From Pseudomonas graminis (lineage in GTDB: Bacteria > Pseudomonadota > Gammaproteobacteria > Pseudomonadales > Pseudomonadaceae), in contig NZ_FOHW01000002.1 in the NCBI RefSeq assembly GCF_900111735.1, positions 302,781-366,780 on the forward strand: a stretch of DNA of 64,000 nucleotides, given 5' to 3'. Made by a program: the position numbers and the translations under genes. Within the stretch, counting starts at the first letter, position 1; each line of letters opens with the position of its first letter. The notes beneath the pieces were generated by a model. The model saw only the letters and a list, made by a program, of their open reading frames with translations, did no database searches and had not been told where the DNA came from. Shown here piece by piece: positions 1 through 8,085 of this stretch.

Positions 1-603
1 TTACGCCGTTCTGATCAATTGCACCGCCACGCTGAACATCATCACCGCGACCATCAGGTCCAGCAGGCGCCAAGTCGTTGGGCGTGCCAGCCACGGGGCC
101 AGCCAGGCGGCGCCAATCGCCAACGTGGAAAACCACACGACTGATGCGCTCGCCGCTCCGGCCACATAGGCGCCGGGCACCGCTTGCTGCGCGCCGAGGG
201 AGCCGATCAGCAGGACCGTATCGAGATAAACGTGCGGGTTCAGCAAGGTCACCGCCAGGGCGGTCAGCAATACCGCGCGGCGTGAGCGCTGGCCGTCAGT
301 GTCGCCCTCTGCGAGGCTCTGCGGCGATAGCGCGCGGCGCAAGGCCATGGCGCCGTACCACAGCAGAAACACCACGCCGCCCCAGCGTGCCACCGCCAGC
401 AGCGTCGGGTTGTTGGCCAGCACATTGGCCAGCCCGAAAACGCCGGCGGCCACCAGTACGGCATCGCACACGATGCACAGCAGGGCCACGGAAAGGTGGT
501 GTTCGCGACGCAGACTTTGCGCCAGCACGTAGGCGTTCTGGGTGCCGATGGCCATGATCAGCCCGAGAGAAACCAGCAGGCCGTTGAGGTAACTTTGCCA
601 CAT
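1..603 (-). CDS. argO: ArgO/LysE-family arginine exporter
   Basis: Inner-membrane exporter of basic amino acids (arginine, probably lysine). The 200-residue protein is almost entirely hydrophobic and fits the five- or six-helix LysE fold. The N-terminal helix carries the family's G-L-I-M-A-I-G-T-Q-N-A motif near residues 14-24. Length matches ArgO (about 205-211 aa). It lies 36 bp downstream of a small ACT-domain gene on the same strand, and both diverge from an ArgP-type LysR regulator at 1148. That is the usual arrangement for ArgP-controlled export. The ATG at 601-603 gives the conserved N-terminus. The stop lies at the window edge (bases 1-3), so the gene is complete. Assignment to ArgO rather than another LysE-family member rests on the argP neighbour. 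Confidence 0.88.
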   Translation of the reverse strand: MWQSYLNGLLVSLGLIMAIGTQNAYVLAQSLRREHHLSVALLCIVCDAVLVAAGVFGLANVLANNPTLLAVARWGGVVFLLWYGAMALRRALSPQSLAEGDTDGQRSRRAVLLTALAVTLLNPHVYLDTVLLIGSLGAQQAVPGAYVAGAASASVVWFSTLAIGAAWLAPWLARPTTWRLLDLMVAVMMFSVAVQLIRTA

Positions 604-639
604 GATGCCGAGCCTCGATCAGTTCAGAAATGGGAGCGA

Positions 640-1038
640 TCAGGCGCTCGCGGCCAGTGCGCGCAAGGTAGTCATGGCCTCCTGCGCGTCGTCCTTACCC
701 ACGAAAAGATGGTCGTGGTAAAAGCCCGCGACCACGTTGCAACTGATGCCCGCCTGGCCCAGTGCGCTGGCGAACGCTGCGGTCAACCCGACTGCCGCGA
801 GTGAGGAATGAACGGTCAGGGTGATCCAGGCCATGACGTAATCGCAGTCCAGGCCCAGTTGCTGCGCCTGGCTGCGTTCGAGGATGACGGTCAGGCCCTC
901 ACGCTCCCGGAAGCTGCCGATGACTTCAATCCCCTCTATACGGCGGCTGTCCGTCACGGTGCAGAACACGTAGTCACCGTCGTTCAGTTCGGGGTTCATG
1001 CTGCGCAGCAATGCGCTAAGGGAAGTTTCGCCAGTCAT
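640..1038 (-). CDS. ACT-domain protein, possible amino-acid sensor
   Basis: Small cytoplasmic protein of 132 residues in the family of stand-alone ACT-domain proteins found beside LysE exporters. ACT domains usually bind an amino acid and regulate an enzyme or transporter. The start M-T-G-E-T-S at 1036-1038 was chosen over an in-frame ATG at 1056 because it matches the typical family N-terminus; neither has a strong ribosome binding site. It is co-directional with argO, 36 bp upstream of it, and divergent from argP. It therefore probably belongs to the same arginine/lysine response. The ligand cannot be read from sequence. Confidence 0.75.
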   Translation of the reverse strand: MTGETSLSALLRSMNPELNDGDYVFCTVTDSRRIEGIEVIGSFREREGLTVILERSQAQQLGLDCDYVMAWITLTVHSSLAAVGLTAAFASALGQAGISCNVVAGFYHDHLFVGKDDAQEAMTTLRALAASA

Positions 1039-1147
1039 TGATAGTTCGCCGTCCATTGAGGGTGTGCCGTGAATCAGTGGTGGCGATTGTCAGCCGACAG
1101 CGGGTATAAGAAAAACCAATAAAGCTCATCACCCATTAGAGAAACTG

Positions 1148-2047
1148 ATGTTCGACTACAAGTTGCTTTCCGCGCTGGCGGCGGTGATCGAACAAGCCGG
1201 CTTCGAGCGCGCCGCCCAAGTACTTGGTCTTTCGCAGTCCGCGGTATCCCAGCGCATCAAGCTTCTGGAGGCGCGGGTCGGCCAGCCAGTACTGGTTCGG
1301 GCGACGCCGCCCACGCCGACAGACATCGGCCGGCGCTTGCTCAACCATGTGCAGCAGGTGCGTTTGCTGGAGCGGGATCTGCAAAGCGTGGTACCGGCGC
1401 TGGACGAAGGCGGTATGCCCGAACGTTTGCGCATCGCGCTGAACGCCGACAGCCTGGCCACCTGGTGGGCCCTCGCAGTGGGGGACTTCTGTGCCGAGCA
1501 TCGATTGCTCACTGATCTGGTGGTCGAGGACCAGGATGTTGGCCTCAAGCGCATGCGCGCCGGTGAAGTGGCCGCGTGCCTGTGCGGCAGTGAACGGCCG
1601 GTGGCAGGGGCGCGGAGTCTATTGCTTGGCGCCATGCGCTACCGGGCGCTGGCCAGCCCTGACTTTATCGATCGGCATTTCCCGCAGGGCGTGACGCCCC
1701 AGGCGGTGGCCCGATCGCCCGCGCTGGTGTTTGGCCCGGATGATTTCCTGCAGCACCGCTATCTCGCTTCGCTGGGAGTCGAGGGCGGATTCGAGCATCA
1801 TTTATGTCCGTCGTCCGAAGGTTTCACGCGCATGGTCGAAGCCGGAATGGGCTGGGGACTGGTGCCTGAGTTGCAGGTTCGTGGGCAATTGGCGAGCGGT
1901 CAGTTGGTCGAGTTGCTGGCCGATCACTGCATTGATGTGCCGTTGTACTGGCATCATTGGCGCAATGGCGGTCGGTTGCTGACAGAGCTGACGGACCATC
2001 TGGCGAAAAAAGCGGGGCAGTGGCTGGTGCCGTTGCAGCCTGAGTGA
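1148..2047 (+). CDS. argP: LysR-family regulator ArgP (IciA)
   Basis: LysR-type DNA-binding regulator of 299 residues; E. coli ArgP has 297. The winged helix-turn-helix is at about residues 17-37 (F-E-R-A-A-Q-V-L-G-L-S-Q-S-A-V-S-Q), followed by the usual linker helix and a two-lobed effector domain. In the known family ArgP senses arginine and lysine and activates the exporter argO. Here the divergent operon (ACT gene plus argO) starts 109 bp away, which supports that role. ATG at 1148 is the only start that preserves the conserved M-F-D-Y-K-L N-terminus. Confidence 0.9.
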   Translation: MFDYKLLSALAAVIEQAGFERAAQVLGLSQSAVSQRIKLLEARVGQPVLVRATPPTPTDIGRRLLNHVQQVRLLERDLQSVVPALDEGGMPERLRIALNADSLATWWALAVGDFCAEHRLLTDLVVEDQDVGLKRMRAGEVAACLCGSERPVAGARSLLLGAMRYRALASPDFIDRHFPQGVTPQAVARSPALVFGPDDFLQHRYLASLGVEGGFEHHLCPSSEGFTRMVEAGMGWGLVPELQVRGQLASGQLVELLADHCIDVPLYWHHWRNGGRLLTELTDHLAKKAGQWLVPLQPE

Positions 2048-2135
2048 ACGTCAGTAGTCGACGCAGCAGATTGTAGGATCGGTCGCAGCACCGCCGCGGC
2101 GATCACAGGTAAAAGAAGATGAAACGGAGCACGCA

Positions 2136-3134
2136 ATGAAAATTCTGGTCACCGGCGCAGGCGGCTTCATCGGCGGACGCTTCGCGCGTTTCGCGCTGGA
2201 GCAAGGCCTGAGCGTCCGGGTCAACGGCCGCCGCGCTGAGGGTGTCGAGCATCTGGTCCGGCGCGGCGCCGAGTTCATTCAGGGCGATCTCTGCGATCCG
2301 GAGCTTGTGCATGCGCTGTGTGACGACATTGAGGCCGTGGTCCATTGCGCGGGGGCAGTGGGGACGTGGGGGCGACGCCAGGACTTCCATCAGGGCAACG
2401 TTCAGGTCACCGAAAACGTCGTTGAAGCCTGCCTGAAACAAAGAGTCCGGCGGCTGGTGCACCTGTCGTCGCCATCCATCTATTTCGATGGCCGCTCGCA
2501 CCTCGACATCCGCGAGGAGCAAGTGCCCAAGCGCTTCGGCAATCACTATGCCGCGACCAAATACCTGGCCGAGCAAAAGGTGTTTGGTGCCGAAGAGTTC
2601 GGTCTGGAAGTCATCGCCCTGCGCCCGCGTTTTGTGACAGGCGCGGGTGACACGAGCATTTTCCCGCGCCTGCTGCAGATGCAGCAGAAGAAGCGCCTGT
2701 CGATCATCGGCAACGGCCTGAACAAGGTCGATTTCACCAGCATTCAAAACCTCAATGAGGCACTGCTCAGCAGTCTTCTCGCCGCAGGGTCAGCATTGGG
2801 TAAGGTTTACAACATCAGTAATGGCGCGCCGGTCCCGCTCTGGGACGTGGTCAATTACGTCATGCGCCAGATGGAATTGCCGCCGGTAAGGCGTTATCGG
2901 TCGTACGGCCTGGGGTACACCGCCGCAGCCTTGAACGAGGCGGCGTGCCTGATCTGGCCGGGACAACCTGAACCGACGCTGTCGCGCATCGGGATGCAGG
3001 TGATGAGCCGTGATTTCACGCTTGATATCAGTCGCGCGAGGCATTATCTGGATTACCAGCCCGACGTCAGCGTGTGGACCGCCCTCGACGAGTTCTGCGG
3101 CTGGTGGAAAGCCCAGCACGGCGGCGCGTTGTAA
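2136..3134 (+). CDS. NAD(P)-dependent epimerase/dehydratase-family oxidoreductase
   Basis: Extended short-chain dehydrogenase (SDR) of 332 residues. The Rossmann motif T-G-A-G-G-F-I-G lies at residues 6-13. The catalytic set is Ser111/Ser112 with Tyr138-x-x-x-Lys142. The overall pattern resembles 3-beta-hydroxysteroid dehydrogenase/OleD-like members rather than sugar-nucleotide epimerases, but the substrate cannot be told. Its ATG is preceded by a purine-rich stretch ending in G-G-A-G about 10 bases upstream. The gene lies 88 bp downstream of argP on the same strand. From memory, PAO1 keeps an oxidoreductase gene in this same position, which suggests a housekeeping role. Confidence 0.8.
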   Translation: MKILVTGAGGFIGGRFARFALEQGLSVRVNGRRAEGVEHLVRRGAEFIQGDLCDPELVHALCDDIEAVVHCAGAVGTWGRRQDFHQGNVQVTENVVEACLKQRVRRLVHLSSPSIYFDGRSHLDIREEQVPKRFGNHYAATKYLAEQKVFGAEEFGLEVIALRPRFVTGAGDTSIFPRLLQMQQKKRLSIIGNGLNKVDFTSIQNLNEALLSSLLAAGSALGKVYNISNGAPVPLWDVVNYVMRQMELPPVRRYRSYGLGYTAAALNEAACLIWPGQPEPTLSRIGMQVMSRDFTLDISRARHYLDYQPDVSVWTALDEFCGWWKAQHGGAL

Positions 3135-3202
3135 AAGGCGTCAACATCCGTGGTTATACTGCGAGCCATTCAGATTCAGCGGTTTTTTTCAAAGGTAAAT
3201 CC

Positions 3203-4057
3203 ATGCGCAAAGATCCCTATGACGACGTCGATGACGTCCCGAGCCTCAGCGCCAAAGACGATGACGATGATTTTCTGCCGCCGCCCGGCGCTCGCGAGCG
3301 CACGACGGTGTATTCGCGCGACACGCCAGTGGTGAAGGTGAAGGCGCCCGGTACCGGTGCCTTGTGGGCGTTGATCTGTGTGCTGTTTATCGCTTTTTGT
3401 GGCCTGGGCTGGTGGAGTTTTCAGCAGGTTTCGTTGATGGAGCAGCAGTTGGTGGCAACGCAGGAAAGCTTCGCGCGGATCAGTGAGGAGGCGGCAGGGC
3501 GCTTGCAGGATATTTCCGGCAAGGTGGTGGCGACCGAGTCAATGGCCAGCAGCAGCGAGGCGTTGAAGGCGCAGATCAAGCAGTTGCAGGATCAGTTGGC
3601 GGATCAGAACAAACAGCAGGAAGGTGTGGCCGGTTTGCAGGGCGGGCTGGACAAGCGGCTGGAGCAGATCAGCACACAGAGTGCGCAGCAGCAGGCGGTC
3701 AATCAGCAGTTGCAGGATCAGTTGAAGGCGGTGGCGACTGAGCTGGCGGCGTTGAAGGCGGCGGTCCCGGATGGGAAGTCGATTCAGGCTGAGCAGGAGC
3801 GGCTGGAGACGCAGTTGAAGGGTTTGACTGCGGATGTGGCAAGTCTGAAAAAGGCGAACGGCAGTCAGGCGATCGAGCAGCTTGAGCAGGATATGGTGGT
3901 GGTGAAGAGCGAGTTGGAAAATCGTCCGGCGGCGGCTGCTTCTACGGGGGCGAGTCTGGCCGAGTTCGATGCGTTTCGTGGGCAGATGACGCGGACGATC
4001 AATACGTTGCAGAGTCAGATTCAGACGTTGTCGCAGCAGATGAATGCTCGACCTTGA
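3203..4057 (+). CDS. Single-pass membrane protein with long coiled coil, unknown function
   Basis: The 284-residue product has an acidic, disordered N-terminus (D-D-V-D-D, D-D-D-D-D-F), one hydrophobic helix at about residues 52-73, and then about 200 residues of Gln/Leu/Ala-rich heptads typical of a coiled coil. The likely topology is N-terminus inside with the coiled coil in the periplasm. An A-A-A-G-G-T-A-A-A-T spacer precedes the ATG at 3203. Longer upstream in-frame codons overlap the previous gene and are less likely. Homologues in pseudomonads are often labelled 'ATPase', but no Walker motif is visible here, so that label is not supported. Confidence 0.7.
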   Translation: MRKDPYDDVDDVPSLSAKDDDDDFLPPPGARERTTVYSRDTPVVKVKAPGTGALWALICVLFIAFCGLGWWSFQQVSLMEQQLVATQESFARISEEAAGRLQDISGKVVATESMASSSEALKAQIKQLQDQLADQNKQQEGVAGLQGGLDKRLEQISTQSAQQQAVNQQLQDQLKAVATELAALKAAVPDGKSIQAEQERLETQLKGLTADVASLKKANGSQAIEQLEQDMVVVKSELENRPAAAASTGASLAEFDAFRGQMTRTINTLQSQIQTLSQQMNARP

Positions 4058-4064
4058 AGCAGCA

Positions 4065-4099
4065 CCCCGATGACGTCGCTGTTTGTGACGTCATCGGGG
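4065..4099. other. Perfect 13-bp inverted repeat
   Basis: Arms CCCCGATGACGTC (4065-4077) and GACGTCATCGGGG (4087-4099) with a 9-base loop, starting 7 bases after the stop at 4057. The hairpin is strong enough to be a terminator stem, but no T-run follows on either strand. It could block 3' exonucleases, act as an imperfect terminator, or be a protein-binding site. Confidence 0.7.
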
Positions 4100-4348
4100 G
4101 AAATGACGCGGAGACAAGTTGAGGAGTGAATGTTTAACTCTGCTCCGTAGGCCATTTCCGATTTTGATATTTTGTCGGGTTTTGAATTGCGTTTATTTTG
4201 CTTTGAATTATGGTTCTAACCAGTGACTCGCAACAGCGCTATTCTTTATCGCGCACTCAGTGAAGAGCATCAATGACGAAGCTCTTTTGAAGAACAAACG
4301 ATACAACTCAAACGGGGTGTTTCGTTACCACAGCCAAGGATGACTGAA
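4100..4348. other. A+T-richer intergenic region
   Basis: No convincing gene here. The stretch at about 4140-4260 is clearly richer in A+T than its surroundings and holds the likely promoter of the gene at 4349. A HrpL-type (GGAACC...CCAC) box was looked for and not found. Confidence 0.5.
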
Positions 4349-5089
4349 ATGAATGGATTCAATAGTAAGAACGGCCAAAACCCCTCGATCGGTAAAAGCA
4401 TCGTCAGCGGTGCAGGCCTTACCCGAAATGCTGCAAAGCCGCCGAAAATCAAACCCGGCATCAAACCTCCCGTGACGAAGCAGACGGTCGTCAAGCCTCC
4501 CGTTACAAAGCCAGGCGGTACAAAGCCTCCGGTTATCAAGCCACCCGTGACGACCCCACCGGGTATCAAACCACCTGTGACGACCCCGCCCCCGATTAAA
4601 CCGCCGGTCATCCGACCTCCTGCTGTAAAACCAGTGAAACCACGGCAGTCGGCTGCTAAACCGCGTCCTCCCAAGCCAGTCATCAAGGGACCGGTCAAGC
4701 CACCCGCGTCGCTGGTGCTGCCACCCAGGCCGCTGATCCCACCTCGTCTGGCTGAAGTGCTGTCGGTGGTTGATACGATTACCGGTGTCGTCTCTTTGCT
4801 GTATCCGTTGGGCACGTATCTGCTGTCGAGCGGAGACAAGCAATTGCCGGACGGCCGCGTAGCCGATGCCGGGGGCGAGTACGTTACGGATGCCGATGGC
4901 AACGTCCAGTATCTGGATGGCACCATTGTTTACGCAGACGGGACGATCAAGTTCCCGGACGGCACCTATCAATATACCGATGGCAGTTACATGCACCCTG
5001 ATGGCACCGTTAGTTATCCGGACGGTACCTGGCGGTTCCCGGATGGCACTGTTACGGATTCGGAAGGCAATGTGTTGGCTACTGAATAA
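4349..5089 (+). CDS. Pro/Lys-rich protein with C-terminal 7-residue DGT repeats
   Basis: The product (246 aa) is not a recognised family. Three parts are visible: about 115 residues of K-P-P-V-T/I-K-P type low-complexity sequence, probably extended and disordered; a short hydrophobic stretch (L-L-Y-P-L-G-T-Y-L-L); and about 80 C-terminal residues with eight tandem 7-residue units of the form aromatic-x-D-G-T-hydrophobic (4907-5074), ending in S-E-G-N-V. The repeat resembles the single-sheet G-box of CPAP/TCP10 C-terminal domains, a similarity judged by eye only. The start at 4349 was preferred to the ATG at 4340 because A-A-G-G-A (4336-4340) sits 8 bases before it. No signal peptide is seen. 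Confidence 0.72.
   Translation: MNGFNSKNGQNPSIGKSIVSGAGLTRNAAKPPKIKPGIKPPVTKQTVVKPPVTKPGGTKPPVIKPPVTTPPGIKPPVTTPPPIKPPVIRPPAVKPVKPRQSAAKPRPPKPVIKGPVKPPASLVLPPRPLIPPRLAEVLSVVDTITGVVSLLYPLGTYLLSSGDKQLPDGRVADAGGEYVTDADGNVQYLDGTIVYADGTIKFPDGTYQYTDGSYMHPDGTVSYPDGTWRFPDGTVTDSEGNVLATE
4907..5074 (+). repeat. Eight tandem 21-bp coding repeats
   Basis: In-frame units encode Q-Y-L-D-G-T-I, V-Y-A-D-G-T-I, K-F-P-D-G-T-Y, Q-Y-T-D-G-S-Y, M-H-P-D-G-T-V, S-Y-P-D-G-T-W, R-F-P-D-G-T-V and T-D-S-E-G-N-V. Codons differ between units, so selection appears to act on the protein pattern. This is not a recent DNA slippage array. Confidence 0.9.
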
Positions 5090-5117
5090 CCGGAGCTGTA
5101 AGTTGAAACGTTAGTTG

Positions 5118-5156
5118 TAAAAAAAGCCCCGGCTCTTTCGAGTCGAGGCTTTTTTA
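5118..5156. terminator. Bidirectional Rho-independent terminator
   Basis: A-tract, imperfect G+C stem (GCCCCGGCTC against GAGTCGAGGC, loop TTTC) and T-tract, between the convergent gene ends at 5089 and 5188. Both strands have a stem followed by T residues. Confidence 0.85.
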
Positions 5157-5187
5157 TTCTGCTTGTATTACTCAAGAGCGGTGCGGC

Positions 5188-6237
5188 TTACAGCGTCGGG
5201 TAATCCAGATAACCCTCAGCGCCTTTGGCGTAGAAGGTTTCGGGATGAGGTTCGTTGAGCGGTGCATCCTTGGCCAGACGTGCCGGCAGGTCGGGGTTGG
5301 CGATGAAGGGCACGCCGAACGCCACTGCATCCGCCTTACCGCTTGCCAGCCACTCGTTGGCGCTGTCCTTGGTGAATTTCTCGTTGGCGATGAACACGCC
5401 GCCGAACGCTTCTTTCAGGCGTGGGCCGAGGCTGTCGTCGAGTTCACGTTCGCGGGCGCAGATGAAGGCGATGCCGCGTTTGCCGAGTTCGCGAGCGACG
5501 TAGGTGAAGGTCTCGGCCAGGTTGGCATCGCCCATGTCGTGGGCATCAGCGCGGGGTGCCAGGTGCACGCCGACGCGGCCAGCGCCCCAGACTTCAACGG
5601 CGGCGTCGGTCACTTCCAGCAGCAGACGCGCGCGATTTTCCAGCGAGCCGCCGTAGGCATCGGTGCGGGTGTTGGTGCTGGTTTGCAGGAACTGGTCGAG
5701 CAGGTAACCGTTGGCGCCGTGGATCTCGACGCCGTCAAAGCCGGCGGCCTTGGCGTTCTCGGCACCGACGCGGTAGGCGTCGACGATTTCTTCGATTTCT
5801 GCCAGTTCCAGCGCGCGCGGGGTGACGTAGTCAGACAGCGGACGCACCAGGCTCACGTGGCCTTTCGGCTGGATGGCGCTCGGCGCAACCGGGGTTTCGC
5901 CGTTCAGGTAGGTCGGATGGGAAACGCGCCCTACGTGCCACAGTTGCAGCACAATCTTGCCGCCGGCCGCGTGCACGGCTTTGGTGATGTTGGCCCAGCC
6001 ACGCACTTGATCGTTGGACCAGATGCCCGGGGTGTCGGGGTAGCCAACGCCCATCGGCATGACCGAAGTGGCTTCGCTGATGATCAGGCCGGCCGAGGCG
6101 CGCTGTACGTAGTACTCGGCCATCATCGCGTTGGGTACGCGGCCTTCGTCGGCGCGGCAGCGGGTCAGCGGCGCCATGATGATGCGGTTGGCCAGTTCCA
6201 GGTCACCCATCTTGATCGGGTCAAAAATCGTGGTCAT
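5188..6237 (-). CDS. xenB: Old yellow enzyme-family alkene/xenobiotic reductase (XenB/NemA type)
   Basis: FMN-dependent NAD(P)H oxidoreductase of 349 residues that reduces activated alkenes, nitroesters and nitroaromatics in the known XenB/NemA family. The OYE signature is complete. His173 and Asn176 (E-I-H-G-A-N-G-Y) bind the substrate oxyanion, with Tyr178 as proton donor. The N-terminal A-P-L-T-R-C-R and the later N-T-R-T-D-x-Y-G-G-S segment are typical. A-A-G-G-A lies 8-10 bases before the ATG. It is the last gene of an arsR-MFS-OYE operon (57 bp after the MFS gene), so expression is probably controlled by that repressor in response to an electrophile or redox signal. The physiological substrate is not deducible. 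Confidence 0.9.
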   Translation of the reverse strand: MTTIFDPIKMGDLELANRIIMAPLTRCRADEGRVPNAMMAEYYVQRASAGLIISEATSVMPMGVGYPDTPGIWSNDQVRGWANITKAVHAAGGKIVLQLWHVGRVSHPTYLNGETPVAPSAIQPKGHVSLVRPLSDYVTPRALELAEIEEIVDAYRVGAENAKAAGFDGVEIHGANGYLLDQFLQTSTNTRTDAYGGSLENRARLLLEVTDAAVEVWGAGRVGVHLAPRADAHDMGDANLAETFTYVARELGKRGIAFICARERELDDSLGPRLKEAFGGVFIANEKFTKDSANEWLASGKADAVAFGVPFIANPDLPARLAKDAPLNEPHPETFYAKGAEGYLDYPTL

Positions 6238-6294
6238 CGTGAAATCCTTAGTGCAATCGGTAAAAGGTGGATCCGCAGTTTCAAATTCGGGGAA

Positions 6295-7461
6295 TCAGTT
6301 CGTCACGGCGGCCAGTTCGGCATCGTTGGGCTGCCTGAAGTTAATCAGCGTGACCAGCAGGGCCAGCACCGCGAGTGCGCCGGCCGCCAGCGGCACGGTG
6401 GTCAGGCCAAAACCATGGGCGATGACGCTGCCACCGACCCAGGCGCCCAGCGCGTTGCCGACGTTGAAGGCGCCGATGTTCAGGGTGGACACCAGATTGG
6501 GCGCGGCCTTGCCGAAGGTCACCACGTTGATCTGCAGGGCAGGCACGGCGGCAAATGCAGCGGTGGCCCAGAGGAACAGGGTGATCTCGGCCGGAATCAG
6601 CGCCGTGCTGGTCCAGCTCAGCACCGTGGAGATCACCGCCATGGCGATGAACACGCCGATCAGCGTGGCGGCCAGTCGGCGGTCGGCGAGCTTGCCGCCG
6701 ATGATGTTGCCCAGCGTCAGACCAAGGCCAATGAGCATCAGCGTCCAGGTCACGCCCAAAGGCGAGACGCCGGTGACTTCGCCCAGCAGCGGCGCGACGT
6801 AGGTGAACAGCGCGAACACGGAGGCCGCGAACAGCGCGGTCATGCTCAGGGACAGCCAGATGCCTGCGCCTTTGAGTGCAGCCAGTTCGGCGCGCATGTC
6901 GAGTTTCTCTTCATCCCGCTTGCTCGGCAGGAAGCGAATCAGGCCGATGAAGGCGATGACGCCAATCACCGTCACCGCGTAGAAGGTCGAGCGCCAGCCA
7001 GCTTGTTGTCCCAGTGCGGTGCCCAGCGGGACGCCGAGGACGTTGGCCAGGGTCAGGCCGGTGAACATCAGCGCGACGGCCGACGCGCGGCGATTGGCCG
7101 GGACCAGATTTGCCGCCACCACCGACCCGATGCCGAAGAACGCGCCGTGGCACAACGCGGTGACCACACGGGCGAACATCAGGATGTTGTAGTCCGCCGC
7201 CAGTGCGCAGAGCAGGTTGCCGATGATGAAGATGCCCATCAACGTCACCAATGCGCCTTTGCGCGGCAGCCTGGCGGTGGCCATCGCCATGAACGGCGCG
7301 CCGATCGCGACGCCCAGGGCGTAACCGGTGACCAGCCAGCCGGCACCCGGAATGCTGACGCCCAGGTCGCTGGCGACGTCGGGAAGCAGGCCCATGATGA
7401 CGAACTCGGTCGTCCCGATGGCAAAGGCGCTCAGGGCCAGAATGAGTAGTGAAAGGGGCAC
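6295..7461 (-). CDS. MFS transporter, DHA1/AraJ type
   Basis: Inner-membrane major-facilitator permease of 388 residues with twelve predicted helices in two halves. The N-terminal motif (T-E-F-V-I-M-G-L-L-P-D-V-A) and the loop G-A-P-F-M-A-M-A-T-A-R match the AraJ/YdhP group of sugar- or drug-exporting proteins. It lies 37 bp after arsR and 57 bp before the OYE-type reductase, all on the minus strand. An export role for the compound sensed by the repressor, or for its reduced product, is a reasonable inference. The substrate is unknown. Confidence 0.85.
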   Translation of the reverse strand: MPLSLLILALSAFAIGTTEFVIMGLLPDVASDLGVSIPGAGWLVTGYALGVAIGAPFMAMATARLPRKGALVTLMGIFIIGNLLCALAADYNILMFARVVTALCHGAFFGIGSVVAANLVPANRRASAVALMFTGLTLANVLGVPLGTALGQQAGWRSTFYAVTVIGVIAFIGLIRFLPSKRDEEKLDMRAELAALKGAGIWLSLSMTALFAASVFALFTYVAPLLGEVTGVSPLGVTWTLMLIGLGLTLGNIIGGKLADRRLAATLIGVFIAMAVISTVLSWTSTALIPAEITLFLWATAAFAAVPALQINVVTFGKAAPNLVSTLNIGAFNVGNALGAWVGGSVIAHGFGLTTVPLAAGALAVLALLVTLINFRQPNDAELAAVTN

Positions 7462-7498
7462 GTTGCGTCTCCTGAAAGGCGGGTGTGTGGCGCAGGGC

Positions 7499-7807
7499 TT
7501 AGAGCCGCTGCGCCAGTTGCTGCACGAACGCCTGAATGACGTCTTCGTTGCGCTTGAAAAAATGCCACTGGCCGTGTTTCTGGTTGGTGATCAGACCGGC
7601 ACGTTGCAGCGTTGCCAGATGGGCGGAAACGGTCGACTGCGACAGGCCGGCGCGTTGGTCGATCTGGCCGGCACACACACCACCATCGATCGTGTGACGC
7701 TGATCGGGGAAAGTCGTGACCGGGTCTTTGAGCCAGTCCAGAATCTGCCGGCGAACCGGGTGGGCCAGGGCTTTGATGATTTCGTCGATATCGATGTCGG
7801 TAGGCAT
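7499..7807 (-). CDS. ArsR/YczG-type winged-helix repressor
   Basis: Cytoplasmic DNA-binding protein of 102 residues. The recognition helix is in A-G-L-S-Q-S-T-V-S-A-H-L, followed by a wing with L-I-T-N-Q-K-H-G-Q-W. There is no C-x-C metal-binding motif in the alpha3 helix. It therefore probably belongs to the non-metal branch, which responds to redox or organic ligands. The ATG at 7805-7807 gives M-P-T-D-I-D; the longer in-frame start at 7876 would run through the operator region and is unlikely. It heads the operon with the MFS transporter and the OYE reductase, the usual layout of an autoregulated detoxification unit. Confidence 0.85.
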   Translation of the reverse strand: MPTDIDIDEIIKALAHPVRRQILDWLKDPVTTFPDQRHTIDGGVCAGQIDQRAGLSQSTVSAHLATLQRAGLITNQKHGQWHFFKRNEDVIQAFVQQLAQRL

Positions 7808-7832
7808 GTCGTTCTCAGTGCAGGTGCGCTGT

Positions 7833-7928
7833 ATCGCGATGGGGCGAACCTTATATCTATAAATCGCGATATACAAATATGATTAGGTGCTTAGGAGAGG
7901 CCGAATCGTTATATCGGGTTATAACGAT
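7833..7928. promoter_or_regulatory. Operator/promoter region of the arsR operon
   Basis: Two identical palindromes ATCGCGAT sit at 7833-7840 and 7863-7870, 30 bp apart (about three helical turns). A stronger inverted repeat, ATCGTTATA - 6 bp - TATAACGAT, spans 7905-7928. All lie just upstream of the arsR start at 7807 in an A+T-rich pocket. Sites of this kind are expected for an autoregulating ArsR repressor. The strongest repeat is about 100 bp upstream, so it may belong to a second promoter. Confidence 0.6.
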
Positions 7929-8085
7929 ATGAGCATGGCCTGATACCTCGGTGGGGCCTTCACCGGCAATCCCGCTTTACACGCGCAGGGAATGTCGCGA
8001 CTGTACGAACGTCATTGCGCATGAGTTCCCGCACATTCGGCGGAGTCAGGCGCACAAAGAAGGCTCGCAGCAATAGGCAAGCACC

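Noticed and set aside
4100..4348. HrpL (type III secretion) promoter before the repeat protein
   Set aside because: No GGAACC-N15/16-CCAC pattern was found; the protein therefore cannot be called a type III effector.
4907..5074. 21-bp tandem repeats considered as a CRISPR-like or minisatellite array
   Set aside because: The units are in frame, encode a regular peptide pattern, have no spacers and use different codons.
5245..7449. Very long open frame (734 codons) antisense to the OYE and MFS genes
   Set aside because: It mirrors two clear families on the other strand, has His/Gly/Arg/Gln-rich shadow composition and no ribosome site.
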